DNA from: Bacteroides sp. UBA1317
GTDB lineage: Bacteria; Bacteroidota; Bacteroidia; Bacteroidales; Bacteroidaceae
Assembly (NCBI GenBank): GCA_002307035.1
Contig: DBTL01000146.1
Coordinates: 28,066 to 92,065, forward strand
DNA length: 64,000 nucleotides
Reading direction: 5' to 3'
Below the pieces are notes generated by a model, which was not told where the DNA came from, searched no databases, and was given only the letters and a program-made list of their open reading frames with translations. Of the stretch, positions 55,684 to 64,000 are shown one piece after another (position 1 is the stretch's first letter; each line of letters opens with the position of its first letter). A program made the position numbers and the translations under genes.

Positions 55684-56265
55684 TTAAAATTCTACTTTAG
55701 GAGCTTTTTCAGCACCCTCTTCTGCTTCGAAGTACGGACGTTTTTCGAATCCAAACATTCCTGCAAAGATGTTTTTGGGGAACTTACGGATAGCTGTATT
55801 ATATTCCTTGGCAGAGTCGTTAAAGTTCTTACGTGCCACATTGATCCGGTTTTCTGTTCCTTCCAATTGCGCTTGTAATTCCAGGAAGTTTTGGTTTGCC
55901 TTCAAATCCGGATAGTTCTCCGTGATAGCAAGGAGCTTGCCCAGTGCAGCACCGATTTCACCTTGAGCTTTTTGGTACTTGGCCAATGACTCAGGAGTAA
56001 GGTTCGAAGGATCAACCTTCATCTGCGTGGCTTGTGAACGAGCAGCAATCACACCTTCCAATGTCTCTTTCTCGTGCGAAGCATACCCTTTTACCGTATT
56101 GACCAAATTAGGAATAAGATCCGAACGGCGTTGATACTGTGTTTCCACATTGGCCCATTGGTTACTTACATTTTCTTCCATTGATACCAAACCGTTATAA
56201 GCCGATGTAGCCCATATAGCTATAACAGCCACTACGGCAATGATAATGATAATTGATTTCTTCAT
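55684..56265 (-). CDS. lemA: LemA family protein
   Basis: This 193-residue protein has one N-terminal membrane helix (about 4-24) and a long helical bundle. The typical LemA stretches are YNGLVSMEENVSNQWANVET, YQRRSDLIPNLVNTVKGYA and ENRINVARKNFNDSAKEYNT, with an IRKFPKNIFAGMFGF ending. Its function is poorly known. It is commonly paired with a TPM-domain gene, as here (33-base gap upstream). Confidence 0.93.
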   Translation of the reverse strand: MKKSIIIIIAVVAVIAIWATSAYNGLVSMEENVSNQWANVETQYQRRSDLIPNLVNTVKGYASHEKETLEGVIAARSQATQMKVDPSNLTPESLAKYQKAQGEIGAALGKLLAITENYPDLKANQNFLELQAQLEGTENRINVARKNFNDSAKEYNTAIRKFPKNIFAGMFGFEKRPYFEAEEGAEKAPKVEF

Positions 56266-56298
56266 ATTCTTTTCTTTCTTTATATTTATCCAAATGAT

Positions 56299-57216
56299 TT
56301 AAAATCTTGAGCCGGCACCGCCTCCGCCTCCCATACCTCCACCGAAGCTTCCACCACTGAATCCTCCGCCTCCGGAGCCAAAGCTACCTCCGCCGATTCC
56401 TCCGATGAATGGACCACCTCCACCACCTCCACGATAATTGTCGTCGTAAGATTGTTGGCGGCGTACCACCTTATGGCCGCAGTTCAAGCATGTATATACT
56501 ACGTCTTCTGTTTTTACACCGTTTCGTTTTGATACCAGGCTAGTGCTGCTACGTTGCAATTTATGTTTGCCACACTTTGGACAACGGGCACTCGCCCATA
56601 CAGCCAAAAAGCTGGTTAATCCACCTATTACAACAAATCCGATGATGGCGATAAACAAGAAAAGACTTCCGCCTTCACCTCCCGATTCCTCTTCATCGTT
56701 AACCATCGACCCGTCTAATCGGCCGCAGACAGCATTGATACCGGCTACCATACCACTGTTCCAGTCACCATTCTTCAAGTAAGGAATCATCTCTTTTGTT
56801 TGAATACGCTTGCATATAGCATCCGGTAAATCTCCCTCCAATCCGTATCCTGTGTAGAATTGTATGCAGCGTTGGTCAGTAACCAGTAGAATGACTAGTC
56901 CATTGTCTTTTCCTTTTTTGCCTACTCCCCATTTATTTAATAGTTGGTGGGAGAAGTCGAAACAATCAGCTTCACCGATAGAAGGGAGCACAGCAACAAC
57001 TGTCTCGATGCCTGTTTTCTTTTCAAGAGCATAGAGCATTCTGTCAATAGAATCGGTCGCAGCTTCCGAAAGAATACCTTCCGGATTGCATACATACCTC
57101 ATCTTGTTTTGCAAATGCACTTTAGGTATGTTGTCTACTGTATATATTTTCTCTTGTGCTTGTACCGAAAAGAACAAGCATAGAAAAAGAATCAGTGTCG
57201 TGGTATGTTTCATCAC
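56299..57216 (-). CDS. TPM domain membrane protein (YgcG family) with zinc ribbon
   Basis: This is a 305-residue protein. A signal peptide (1-20) is followed by an extracytoplasmic TPM domain (about 35-165), a membrane helix (about 188-208) and a four-Cys zinc ribbon (CPKCGKHK and CLNCGHK). The C-terminal tail of about 40 residues is almost only Gly, Ser and Phe, including GGGG runs. TPM proteins pair with LemA. A membrane-remodelling or photosystem-repair-like role is known only for some relatives. Confidence 0.88.
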   Translation of the reverse strand: MMKHTTTLILFLCLFFSVQAQEKIYTVDNIPKVHLQNKMRYVCNPEGILSEAATDSIDRMLYALEKKTGIETVVAVLPSIGEADCFDFSHQLLNKWGVGKKGKDNGLVILLVTDQRCIQFYTGYGLEGDLPDAICKRIQTKEMIPYLKNGDWNSGMVAGINAVCGRLDGSMVNDEEESGGEGGSLFLFIAIIGFVVIGGLTSFLAVWASARCPKCGKHKLQRSSTSLVSKRNGVKTEDVVYTCLNCGHKVVRRQQSYDDNYRGGGGGGPFIGGIGGGSFGSGGGGFSGGSFGGGMGGGGGAGSRF

Positions 57217-57330
57217 AATTCAATTTGTTTTTGCAAACCTACATAAAAAGATGGAATAATAAAGCGTGCTGACTGAAAAAAGATGAATCTCAATGTAGTG
57301 TCTGGCTTCGTAATGTAGCTATTTATCAAT

Positions 57331-58281
57331 TTATTGGATGTACTTGTCTACGAAATGTCCGACTGTTGCAGTGTAAACTCTTTGATTCTCCAGATAAGAA
57401 ACAGCATGCTTGGCTCCGGGTACTATCCATAGCTCTTTGGGTTCGGGCTTGCTGTCAAAAAGCGTGTAAGCCATTTGCGTGGGTACATACGTGTCTGCAT
57501 CTCCATGAATAAATAGCATCGGAAGGTGACATTTTTTCACTTGGTTCAAGGCCGATGCTTCCTTGAATCCCCATCCGTACTTCATTTTGCACAATGCACT
57601 CGAAAAATAGAGTAGAGGGAAGGGAGGAAGGTTGAATTGTTCTTTAATCTCTTTCGAGAACTCGTCCCATACGCTTGTATATCCGCAATCTTCAACGAAG
57701 CACTTTACGTAGGTTGGTTGCTGCTCCCCCGATACCATCATAGTAGTTGCTGCTCCCATTGATATTCCATGTACCACCATTCTTGTGCTGTCTCCATAGA
57801 TGTGCTGAGCCACATTCATCCATTCCATTACATCCAGACGGTCCTTCCATCCCATCTGTATGGCGTTGCCTTCACTTCGACCATGATATTGCAAGTCGGG
57901 TAGGAGAATGTTGTAATGCAAATCATGGTTGTACAGATAACCGATGTGCATCATGCGGATAGCATTGTCTGTGTAACCATGAACGATAACCGCCGTTTTT
58001 GCAGTAGGCTGTGGAGCGGCAATGTAGTATGCATGCAGGCGTAAACCCGCTTTGTTATTTATAAACGTATCCTTCAGAGCACTCGCCTGGTTCAAACTAT
58101 CCACCCATGCTTCCATAAACGGATACTTGGCATACATCACTTTGTAAGAGCCGGCTTCATCTTTTCCCCGATTATCAGGAGTCAGAGAATAGTTGAGCAT
58201 ATAGAAACCGGCAGCCGTTACTCCGCCAGTCAATACTAGCACGATGCCAATAACACTATAAATAAGCCATTTACGCTTCAT
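57331..58281 (-). CDS. Membrane-anchored alpha/beta hydrolase
   Basis: This is a predicted serine hydrolase of 316 residues with an N-terminal membrane helix (about 7-29). The oxyanion region is VIVHGYTDNA, the nucleophile elbow HGISMGAATTMM (Ser in GxSxG), the acid FIHGDADTYVP and the catalytic His PGAKHAVSYL. It resembles the BAAT/S9-type hydrolases. The substrate is unknown. I start at 58281, because the longer frame to 58326 overlaps aroE. It is the last gene of the phoH-purC-ubiE-aroE operon. Confidence 0.88.
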   Translation of the reverse strand: MKRKWLIYSVIGIVLVLTGGVTAAGFYMLNYSLTPDNRGKDEAGSYKVMYAKYPFMEAWVDSLNQASALKDTFINNKAGLRLHAYYIAAPQPTAKTAVIVHGYTDNAIRMMHIGYLYNHDLHYNILLPDLQYHGRSEGNAIQMGWKDRLDVMEWMNVAQHIYGDSTRMVVHGISMGAATTMMVSGEQQPTYVKCFVEDCGYTSVWDEFSKEIKEQFNLPPFPLLYFSSALCKMKYGWGFKEASALNQVKKCHLPMLFIHGDADTYVPTQMAYTLFDSKPEPKELWIVPGAKHAVSYLENQRVYTATVGHFVDKYIQ

Positions 58282-58304
58282 ACCAATATATATTTTATTT
58301 TGGA

Positions 58305-59045
58305 TTATTTCTGCCAGATTTCCCAAGCAGCAAAAGCTTGTAGCAATAGCATCTCTAAGCCATTCTTCGTTGTAGCTCCTTGTGCTTCTCCCTTTTTCAT
58401 GAAGAGAGTTACATTGGGGTTGTATAGCAAGTCATATAAAAGGTGTTCTGAAGTCAGATGTTCATAAGGAATATTGGGGCAAACATCCGCTTTGGGATAC
58501 ATACCTACCGGGGTACAGTTCACTATAACGGTGTATTCTTTGATGATCTCAGGAGTGAGCTCCTCGTAAGAGTACATGCCGAACCGAGTTCTACGTGACA
58601 CGAATTTACCTTCAATACCTAATTTCTTCAGTCCGTGAAAAACAGCTTTTGAAGCTCCGCCGGTGCCCAATATCAATGCTTTGTGATGATGAGGCTGTAG
58701 CAGTGGTTGGATGGATTGCGTAAAACCGATGATGTCTGAGTTGTAGCCAACCAGTTTCACCTTTCCCTTTTCGCGGATGATTTTTATCACATTCACTGCA
58801 CCAATCGCTATCGTGTCTTTGTCGACCTCATCGAGAAAAGAAAGAACCTGTTCTTTATAAGGAATAGTAACGTTGAGGCCGCATAGGTTGGGATTCTCTT
58901 CAATTACTCCCATGAACTCGTTAATGTTCGGAATCTCAAAGTTAACATATTCCGCATCGATACCTTCCGAACTGAATTTTTCATTGAAATATCCGATGGA
59001 AAACGAATGTTTAAGCGGATATCCTATTAAGCCGTACTTTTGCAT
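58305..59045 (-). CDS. aroE: Shikimate dehydrogenase
   Basis: This enzyme reduces 3-dehydroshikimate with NADPH in the aromatic amino-acid pathway. The 246-residue protein begins QKYGLIGYPLKHSFSIGYFN with the substrate-binding Ser. The catalytic Lys/Asp are in LNVTIPYKEQVLSFLDEVD. The NADP loop is ILGTGGASKAVFHGLKKLG. It is shorter than the 272-residue E. coli enzyme but complete at both ends. It lies 22 bases after ubiE. Confidence 0.94.
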   Translation of the reverse strand: MQKYGLIGYPLKHSFSIGYFNEKFSSEGIDAEYVNFEIPNINEFMGVIEENPNLCGLNVTIPYKEQVLSFLDEVDKDTIAIGAVNVIKIIREKGKVKLVGYNSDIIGFTQSIQPLLQPHHHKALILGTGGASKAVFHGLKKLGIEGKFVSRRTRFGMYSYEELTPEIIKEYTVIVNCTPVGMYPKADVCPNIPYEHLTSEHLLYDLLYNPNVTLFMKKGEAQGATTKNGLEMLLLQAFAAWEIWQK

Positions 59046-59067
59046 AGGGGATTGTATTAAGTTTTGA

Positions 59068-59805
59068 TTATTTGGTCGCTGTGTATAGAGTGCAAATGCC
59101 GAATGTTAGTCTTTTAAAGCTAACCTTGCTGAATCCGGCCTGTGTTATCACATTCTTCATCACTTCCCCTTGCGGGAAGGCCTGAATGGTGCGGGGCAGG
59201 TAAGTATATGCGCTATTGTCTCTGGAGAGTAACTTGCCAAGAACGGGAATGACAACTTTAGAATAAATGGCAAACAATTGTTTCATTGGGAAGCGGTCGG
59301 GAGTGGTGAGTTCCAGAATGACGAGATGTCCCTCTTTTCGGAGCACTCTGTGCATTTCTGTCAATCCCTTATCCAAATCTTCAAAATTGCGAATACCGAA
59401 TGCCACAGTGATGGCATCAAAACTGTTTGCTTCAAACGAGAGAGAGGTACAGTCTTCCCGGGCAAAACTTATTTTGCCCGAGAGACCTTCCTTTTTTACT
59501 TTTTCTCTTCCCACATTCATCATCCCTTCTGATATGTCTGTCCCGATAAGTTCCTGAGGGTGCAACTTGCGGCAGGCCAGAATGGCAAAATCTCCTGTTC
59601 CCGTAGCCACATCCATGATGCGTTGCGGTGCAAAAGGTTTGAGCCAATTGATCGCCTTTCGCCTCCACATCTTGTCAATACCCATTGACAGAGCATGGTT
59701 CAGCAAGTCATACTTGTGAGCGATGTTGTCGAACATTTGTTCTACTTGTCGGCCTTTACGGCCATCATCGCCATAAGGTTTGATGTTTTCCTGGGGATAG
59801 TTCAT
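59068..59805 (-). CDS. ubiE: Demethylmenaquinone methyltransferase (UbiE/MenG)
   Basis: This SAM-dependent methyltransferase makes menaquinone from demethylmenaquinone. The 245-residue protein has [20 protein letters not shown], the SAM motif [18 protein letters not shown] (about 64-81), and [20 protein letters not shown]. The [14 protein letters not shown] segment is also typical. As Bacteroides use menaquinone, MenG is the likely role. Its start overlaps the purC stop by four bases (ATGA). It completes the path after menA at 20035-20931. Confidence 0.95.
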   Translation of the reverse strand: MNYPQENIKPYGDDGRKGRQVEQMFDNIAHKYDLLNHALSMGIDKMWRRKAINWLKPFAPQRIMDVATGTGDFAILACRKLHPQELIGTDISEGMMNVGREKVKKEGLSGKISFAREDCTSLSFEANSFDAITVAFGIRNFEDLDKGLTEMHRVLRKEGHLVILELTTPDRFPMKQLFAIYSKVVIPVLGKLLSRDNSAYTYLPRTIQAFPQGEVMKNVITQAGFSKVSFKRLTFGICTLYTATK

Positions 59806-60743
59806 TTTTTCAAAAACTCAGTAATATTTTTCTCGATACGAGCAGCTACATCTTCAGTCGTCACTTTGTTGAATTTCTCTCCAACGATGTGCTCATACAG
59901 TTCAATATAGCGTTCAGAAACCGAAGTTACATATTCATCTGTCATTTCAGGAACCTGCTGACCGGCTTTCCCCATGAAGTTGTTCTCTATGAGCCATTGG
60001 CGTACAAATTCTTTAGACAGTTGTCTTTGAGCTTCACCTTTGGCAAATCTCTCTTCGTAACCATCCGCATAGAAGTACCGTGAAGAATCGGGGGTATGTA
60101 TTTCGTCGATGAGATAAACTTTGCCCTCTTTCTTTCCAAACTCATATTTAGTGTCTACTAATATCAATCCCTTTTCGTCAGCCATTTCCGTTCCACGTTG
60201 AAAGAGTGCATACGTATATTTCTCCATCAGTTCGTAATCTTCCTTGCTTACGATACCCTGTTCAAGAATTTCCTCCTTCGAGATGTTCTCATCATGCCCT
60301 TCGTCCGCTTTCGTTGTCGGAGTGATAATCGGAGTAGGGAATTTCTGATTTTCCTTCATACCATCAGGCAAAGCAACCCCGCAAAGATTACGGCATCCAG
60401 CTTCATATTCTCTCCACGCACTACCGGTAAGATATCCGCGAATAATCATTTCCACACGGAATCCTTCACATTTGATACCTACAGTAACCATTGGGTCGGG
60501 AGAAGCAATCTTCCAGTTCGGAACGATGTCTGCCGTAGCATCCAGAAACTTTGCAGCTATCTGGTTCAATACTTGTCCTTTGAAAGGAATACCTTTTGGT
60601 AAAACAACATCGAATGCCGAAATACGATCACTGGCTACCATGACGAGCACCTCGTCATTTATGTTGTACACGTCACGCACTTTTCCGTGATACACACTTT
60701 TTTGTCCCGGAAAGTTGAAATCTGTTTTTACTAATGCTTTCAT
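59802..60743 (-). CDS. purC: Phosphoribosylaminoimidazole-succinocarboxamide synthase
   Basis: PurC joins aspartate to CAIR with ATP in purine synthesis. The protein of 313 residues has [20 protein letters not shown] (SAICAR synthetase signature), [37 protein letters not shown] and [20 protein letters not shown]. The ATG at 60743 ([12 protein letters not shown]) is preferred. An alternative at 60749, two codons earlier, would overlap the phoH stop by one base. It lies between phoH and ubiE. Confidence 0.95.
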   Translation of the reverse strand: MKALVKTDFNFPGQKSVYHGKVRDVYNINDEVLVMVASDRISAFDVVLPKGIPFKGQVLNQIAAKFLDATADIVPNWKIASPDPMVTVGIKCEGFRVEMIIRGYLTGSAWREYEAGCRNLCGVALPDGMKENQKFPTPIITPTTKADEGHDENISKEEILEQGIVSKEDYELMEKYTYALFQRGTEMADEKGLILVDTKYEFGKKEGKVYLIDEIHTPDSSRYFYADGYEERFAKGEAQRQLSKEFVRQWLIENNFMGKAGQQVPEMTDEYVTSVSERYIELYEHIVGEKFNKVTTEDVAARIEKNITEFLKK

Positions 60744-60748
60744 ATTCA

Positions 60749-61759
60749 TTACAAATTACTATTTACTACATTCAAACGATATTTCTTTTCTTCTTCTATT
60801 CTCTTGTTGCGATCCTCTTTTACTTCCTTGTCGAACTTTTCATAAGCATCTACAATGCGCTCTACCAGTTTGTGACGCACAATGTCTTTCTTATTTAGCT
60901 CCACAAAACAGATTCCCTTCACCCCCTTTAGAATTTTCATGGCCTGTACTAAGCCCGAAGTCTGAGAAGACGGTAAGTCAATCTGCGTCATATCTCCCGT
61001 TACGATCATCTTTGTATTCATGCCCATGCGGGTGAGGAACATTTTAATCTGTTGAGCAGTGGTGTTTTGAGCTTCGTCCAGAATAACCACCGCATCGTTT
61101 AGTGTTCTTCCGCGCATAAAAGCCAACGGAGCTATCTGAATGATGTTTAACTCCATATACTCCTTTAGCTTTGCAGCCGGAATCATATCCTGTAGTGCAT
61201 CGTAGAGTGGTTGCAGATACGGATCTATCTTTTCTTTCATATCGCCTGGTAGAAAGCCCAGTTTTTCACCTGCTTCCACAGCCGGACGACTCAGAATAAT
61301 CTTCTTTATTTCTTTTTCCTTCAAGGCTCTTACGGCAAGAGCGATTGCTGTGTACGTTTTCCCCGATCCGGCAGGACCTATTGCAAAGACCATATCATTC
61401 TTGGCGAATCCTTCCACTAGTTTCAGTTGATTTTCACTTCGTGGAATGATGGGCTTGCCGGTAACGCTGAATACAATGACATTTCCCACTTTCTCTGCTT
61501 GTGGTGCGTTTCCTTTTACTATGTCAATAATGACCTCCTCTTTCAGGGAGTTATACTGTGCACAATATTTCTCGAGTGCGATGATGTTTTCTTCGAAAGC
61601 ACACATCTCTTCTTCGTCGCCCAACACCTTGATCACATTTCCTCTGGCTACTATTCTAAGCTTCGGATACAAGGCCTTAATTAATTGTACGTTGGCGTTA
61701 TTCACGCCATAAAAGATAACAGGATCAATATCCTCAAGAACAATCAGCTTTTCTATCAT
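60749..61759 (-). CDS. phoH: PhoH family ATPase
   Basis: This is a predicted cytosolic ATP-binding protein of 336 residues. The N-terminal KH-like RNA-binding part (about 1-95, [20 protein letters not shown]) precedes the PhoH P-loop domain with Walker [16 protein letters not shown] (128-142). Walker B is [12 protein letters not shown], and [18 protein letters not shown] follows. The PhoH/PhoL group is linked to RNA metabolism and ribosome quality. It leads the phoH-purC-ubiE-aroE-hydrolase operon, with a -7 box TAAATTTG at 61844-61851. Confidence 0.93.
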   Translation of the reverse strand: MIEKLIVLEDIDPVIFYGVNNANVQLIKALYPKLRIVARGNVIKVLGDEEEMCAFEENIIALEKYCAQYNSLKEEVIIDIVKGNAPQAEKVGNVIVFSVTGKPIIPRSENQLKLVEGFAKNDMVFAIGPAGSGKTYTAIALAVRALKEKEIKKIILSRPAVEAGEKLGFLPGDMKEKIDPYLQPLYDALQDMIPAAKLKEYMELNIIQIAPLAFMRGRTLNDAVVILDEAQNTTAQQIKMFLTRMGMNTKMIVTGDMTQIDLPSSQTSGLVQAMKILKGVKGICFVELNKKDIVRHKLVERIVDAYEKFDKEVKEDRNKRIEEEKKYRLNVVNSNL

Positions 61760-61843
61760 TAAATGTATTTAAGGGTTGAATTGTTTGCTCACCGAACAGT
61801 TCATCTCGCCGGGATAATAGGATCGTTCAGCTTAAAACGCCTG

Positions 61844-61851
61844 CAAATTTA
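61844..61851 (-). promoter_or_regulatory. -7 box of the phoH operon
   Basis: The reverse strand reads TAAATTTG (TAnnTTTG), about 85 bases upstream of the phoH start. No clear -33 TTG is visible. Confidence 0.4.
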
Positions 61852-61902
61852 ATCAATCGCCCGAACATTTTTATAGTTATTTACCAATTAATTTGCAGAG
61901 CA

Positions 61903-61934
61903 TTTTCGGTTAATAGGTGATTTCGCTATATTTG
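61903..61934 (+). promoter_or_regulatory. Promoter of the DUF5715 gene
   Basis: TATATTTG (61927-61934) has a TTTT at 61903-61906, 20 bases upstream, in place of the preferred TTTG. The start codon is 26 bases downstream. Confidence 0.5.
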
Positions 61935-61960
61935 CACTGTGAAAACAGATAAACAGAAAC

Positions 61961-62653
61961 ATGCGAAAGTTAAAGCCCCGTTACCGTAATCTAGCATATC
62001 TTCTATTTTTTGTACTCTTTGTTGGTGTCATAGTAGTGGTATTTCCGAGTGGCAAAAAGGATATGTCTTTGAGGTTAAACAATCCACGAAACATACGTGG
62101 TGTGATTAGTTATAAACGATCTTTTGGAGATTTAAATGATGTACAACTTGCAGCAGCAAGAACCAACGGCATTGTACCGCTGGACGATCGTGATGCAGTA
62201 GGGGCATTGGGCGATAAGTTGGTGCATTTGTCTAATAATGATTTTTATTCCATTGATTCGCTTACGCACTCCATGCCCTATCTGGTGCCTCGTGCGAGCG
62301 AGCTATTGAGTACTATCGGGTCAAACTTCCTCGATTCTCTCGATTCTAAAGGCCTTAACCCTAACCGTATTGTGGTCACTTCCATACTTCGCACTCGTCA
62401 TGATGTGAACCGCCTGCGCCGTCGCAATGGAAATGCATCCGAGAACTCTGCTCATTTTTATGGCACTACTTTTGATATAAGTTGGAAACGTTTTAATAAG
62501 ATAGAAGATGAAACCGGTCGCCCTTTTCAAGACGTTAGTTCTGATACCCTAAAACTCGTTCTCTCCGAAGTGCTCAATGATATGCGCTTAGCTGAAAAAT
62601 GCTATGTGAAGTACGAACTTAAACAAGGCTGCTTTCATATTACGGCGAGATAA
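61961..62653 (+). CDS. DUF5715 family membrane-anchored protein, M15-peptidase-like
   Basis: This 230-residue protein has an N-terminal membrane helix (about 11-29) and a DUF5715 domain. The motif SAHFYGTTFDIS (163-174) together with CFHIT (His226) and an upstream TSILRTR (Arg144) resembles the SxHxxGxAxD and His zinc ligands of M15/VanY peptidases: His165, Asp172 and His226 would be the ligands. A peptidoglycan-peptidase-like activity is therefore plausible but unproven. It converges on the AAA ATPase gene with a 10-base gap. Confidence 0.82.
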   Translation: MRKLKPRYRNLAYLLFFVLFVGVIVVVFPSGKKDMSLRLNNPRNIRGVISYKRSFGDLNDVQLAAARTNGIVPLDDRDAVGALGDKLVHLSNNDFYSIDSLTHSMPYLVPRASELLSTIGSNFLDSLDSKGLNPNRIVVTSILRTRHDVNRLRRRNGNASENSAHFYGTTFDISWKRFNKIEDETGRPFQDVSSDTLKLVLSEVLNDMRLAEKCYVKYELKQGCFHITAR

Positions 62654-62663
62654 ATTTTTGAAC

Positions 62664-63833
62664 TTAATAACTCATCCCGAATTGCCACAGAGGAATGACA
62701 TTGGCATAGCCAAATTCGATGTCATCCTTCACAATGAACCCTTTGTCTACTTCCTGAATTTGTTTTTGCCCCTTAGCCTTCCCTCCAACTTCGAAAGTCA
62801 TGTCTTCAATTAAAAAGTCAGAGACTGGCGATGCAATTACATCAGAGTGAATTCTTGTTTGATTGAGAAAAAAGGTTTCTCTTATATTACCGATGTTTGA
62901 AGTCTCCTGTGCCAGGTTGTAAATCAGATTCGTGTTATCTAAATAAATCTTATCCACTTTCCCCAGTCCGCGTATTCCTCCTGTGGCATCCCGTAATTGA
63001 GCTATCAGTCCGGCCTCTTCTATATAAAGACAATAGTCTGCAATGTTATTTCTACTGGCCCCTAGCATTGTAGCTATATTGCTGATATTTGGCTTGAAAG
63101 GTACGCTTTTAGCGATGATGGCCAAAAGTTGCTTTAATTTTCGGCCGGTGGAAACATGCATGTCTGCATATTGTGGTATGTCCGATTCTAAAGTTTGGCT
63201 GATGATTTGTTGCAGTCGTATCTTATAATCATCTTCTATGGCAAAGGGATAATATCCCTTTTTCAAATAATCTTCAAACAGAGGCAAAGGATGCTCCAGT
63301 TGAGGCACTTCCACTTTATGTTCCATTATCTCTTTTAGTGTGTGGCTCTCAGTTGTGATGTGATGAAACAATTGCAGGTATTCTCTAAAAGACAATCCTT
63401 GCATCTTATACATAATAGCCCGTCTACTCAAATCAGCTGCACCTTTATTGATGTCCAACACAGAAGAACCGGTGAAAAACACCTGTAGTTCAGGATGATA
63501 ATCATAAATAAGTTTTAGCTCTTTAGACCAATCCTTATACTTGTGTATTTCATCAATAAACAGATGGGTACCCCCTTTTTTGCTGAACATGTCGGCAAGA
63601 TCCAGCAACCTGTGATCAGCAAAATAAAAGTCTTCGGCAGTAACATACAACGTTTTGTTGATATCCAGATCCTTCTTGATATGTTGCAATACCAGCGTCG
63701 TTTTACCTACACCCCTGGGGCCGGTAAGTCCAATCATTCTACTATTCCAATTAATGTCGGAATAGATATATCTGAGGAAATCAGATTTCGATTCTCTCAG
63801 AAGTTTCCGGTAATATTCATATAACTTTTCCAT
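62664..63833 (-). CDS. AAA-type ATPase with DUF4143-like C-terminal domain
   Basis: This 389-residue protein carries Walker A GPRGVGKTTLVLQ (38-50) and Walker B HLFIDEIHKY (90-99), the AAA_14 pattern. A winged-helix-like segment NIATMLGASRNNIADYCLYI sits near 258, and the C-terminal DUF4143-like part contains VGGKAKGQKQIQE. Such proteins are frequent, fast-evolving Bacteroidota accessory genes of unknown role. Its promoter (TATCTTTG, 63853-63860) lies under paired palindromes at 63869-63917. Confidence 0.88.
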   Translation of the reverse strand: MEKLYEYYRKLLRESKSDFLRYIYSDINWNSRMIGLTGPRGVGKTTLVLQHIKKDLDINKTLYVTAEDFYFADHRLLDLADMFSKKGGTHLFIDEIHKYKDWSKELKLIYDYHPELQVFFTGSSVLDINKGAADLSRRAIMYKMQGLSFREYLQLFHHITTESHTLKEIMEHKVEVPQLEHPLPLFEDYLKKGYYPFAIEDDYKIRLQQIISQTLESDIPQYADMHVSTGRKLKQLLAIIAKSVPFKPNISNIATMLGASRNNIADYCLYIEEAGLIAQLRDATGGIRGLGKVDKIYLDNTNLIYNLAQETSNIGNIRETFFLNQTRIHSDVIASPVSDFLIEDMTFEVGGKAKGQKQIQEVDKGFIVKDDIEFGYANVIPLWQFGMSY

Positions 63834-63852
63834 ATCACAGCAATTATAAATA

Positions 63853-63888
63853 CAAAGATAGTTTATTTTGCACTGTTACAGTGCAAAA
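63853..63888 (-). promoter_or_regulatory. Promoter of the AAA ATPase gene
   Basis: The reverse strand TATCTTTG (63853-63860) has a TTTTG at 63884-63888, about 23 bases upstream, as an approximate -33 element. The first palindrome lies between the two boxes. Confidence 0.5.
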
Positions 63889-63917
63889 TCCAAAGAAATA
63901 TGCACTATGACAGTGCA
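63869..63917. promoter_or_regulatory. Paired 17-bp palindromes, probable operators of the ATPase gene
   Basis: TGCACTGTTACAGTGCA (63869-63885) and TGCACTATGACAGTGCA (63901-63917) are two near-identical dyads whose starts are 32 bases apart, close to three helical turns. The first covers the space between -7 and -33 boxes. This geometry suits a dimeric repressor binding cooperatively. Confidence 0.65.
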
Positions 63918-63974
63918 ATGCTTTTGTTGGTAGTCTTTATTATTGACAAATTCGTGTTTTGTCAGGCATCATAT

Positions 63975-64000
63975 GACTTCAGCGTGTTGAATGTCCGAGA
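63975..64000 (+). repeat. Dispersed inverted-repeat element, copy C (cut by the window end)
   Basis: The 23 bases at 63975-63997 match copy B (42198-42220) with one mismatch, in the same orientation. The rest of the element lies beyond the window. Confidence 0.7.

Noticed and set aside
1..64000. CRISPR arrays, rRNA operons, prophage or insertion sequences
   Set aside because: No spaced direct-repeat array, rRNA sequence, transposase or phage structural gene was recognised on either strand.

Overview
This 64 kb window is chromosomal DNA from a Bacteroidales bacterium, very probably Bacteroides or a close relative. The evidence is the lpxC-fabZ fusion, an ExbB/membrane protein/ExbD/ExbD cluster, Bacteroidota-restricted families (DUF4290, DUF5056, DUF6249, DUF5715, DUF3857 transglutaminase-like pairs), meso-diaminopimelate dehydrogenase, menaquinone genes, and repeated TAnnTTTG promoter -7 boxes in place of sigma-70 type -10 boxes. 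It is mostly core-genome housekeeping DNA. I see no insertion sequence, prophage, CRISPR array or rRNA operon.

Layout. 1-2.5 kb: 3' end of a tRNA-Ser and an ExbB/ExbD energy-transduction operon. 2.5-9.3 kb: GNAT acetyltransferase and M64 peptidase, an Lrp regulator, thyA-folA, a phospholipase D-like protein, and an ECF sigma factor in a three-gene overlapping unit. 9.4-17.9 kb: rRNA methyltransferase, a tiny Cys/Lys-rich exported protein, an ABC-F ATPase, and a phosphate transporter/polyphosphate kinase pair. 18-21 kb: rmlA-rmlB and menA. 21.1-25.3 kb: a lipoprotein phosphoesterase, an intergenic repeat element, an iron-sulfur protein, and nadD-gmk-yicC. 25.3-32.1 kb: a seven-gene forward operon (tsaB, DUF4290, murA, rimM, M23 peptidase, dxr, rseP). 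32.3-35.6 kb: anaerobic ribonucleotide reductase nrdDG behind a cobalamin riboswitch.

35.7-46 kb: hemolysin III and two DUF3857 proteins, ddh, ruvA, a second copy of the repeat element, a lipoprotein, a CCA-adding enzyme and a C45-type Ntn hydrolase. 46-55.5 kb: a long reverse block holding purM-prfA-pyrF, an HD phosphohydrolase, lpxD-lpxC/fabZ-lpxA, a pRiA4b ORF-3-like protein and miaA. 55.6-61.8 kb: lemA/TPM and phoH-purC-ubiE-aroE-hydrolase. 61.9-64 kb: a DUF5715 protein, an AAA ATPase with DUF4143-type C-terminus behind paired palindromes, and the start of a third repeat copy at the window edge.

The genes together serve envelope synthesis (lpxACD, murA, ddh, rseP, M23), isoprenoid and quinone synthesis (dxr, menA, ubiE), nucleotide metabolism (thyA, folA, pyrF, purC, purM, nrdDG, gmk), and tRNA and ribosome maturation (tsaB, miaA, CCA enzyme, rimM, RsmF-like). 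The points most worth a second look are the B12 riboswitch on nrdDG, the three-copy inverted-repeat element, the paired 17-bp palindromes over the ATPase promoter, the Cys-to-Asp MurA active site, the Cys/Lys-rich exported peptide, and a transglutaminase-like paralogue without its catalytic residues. No whole new multi-gene system is evident.
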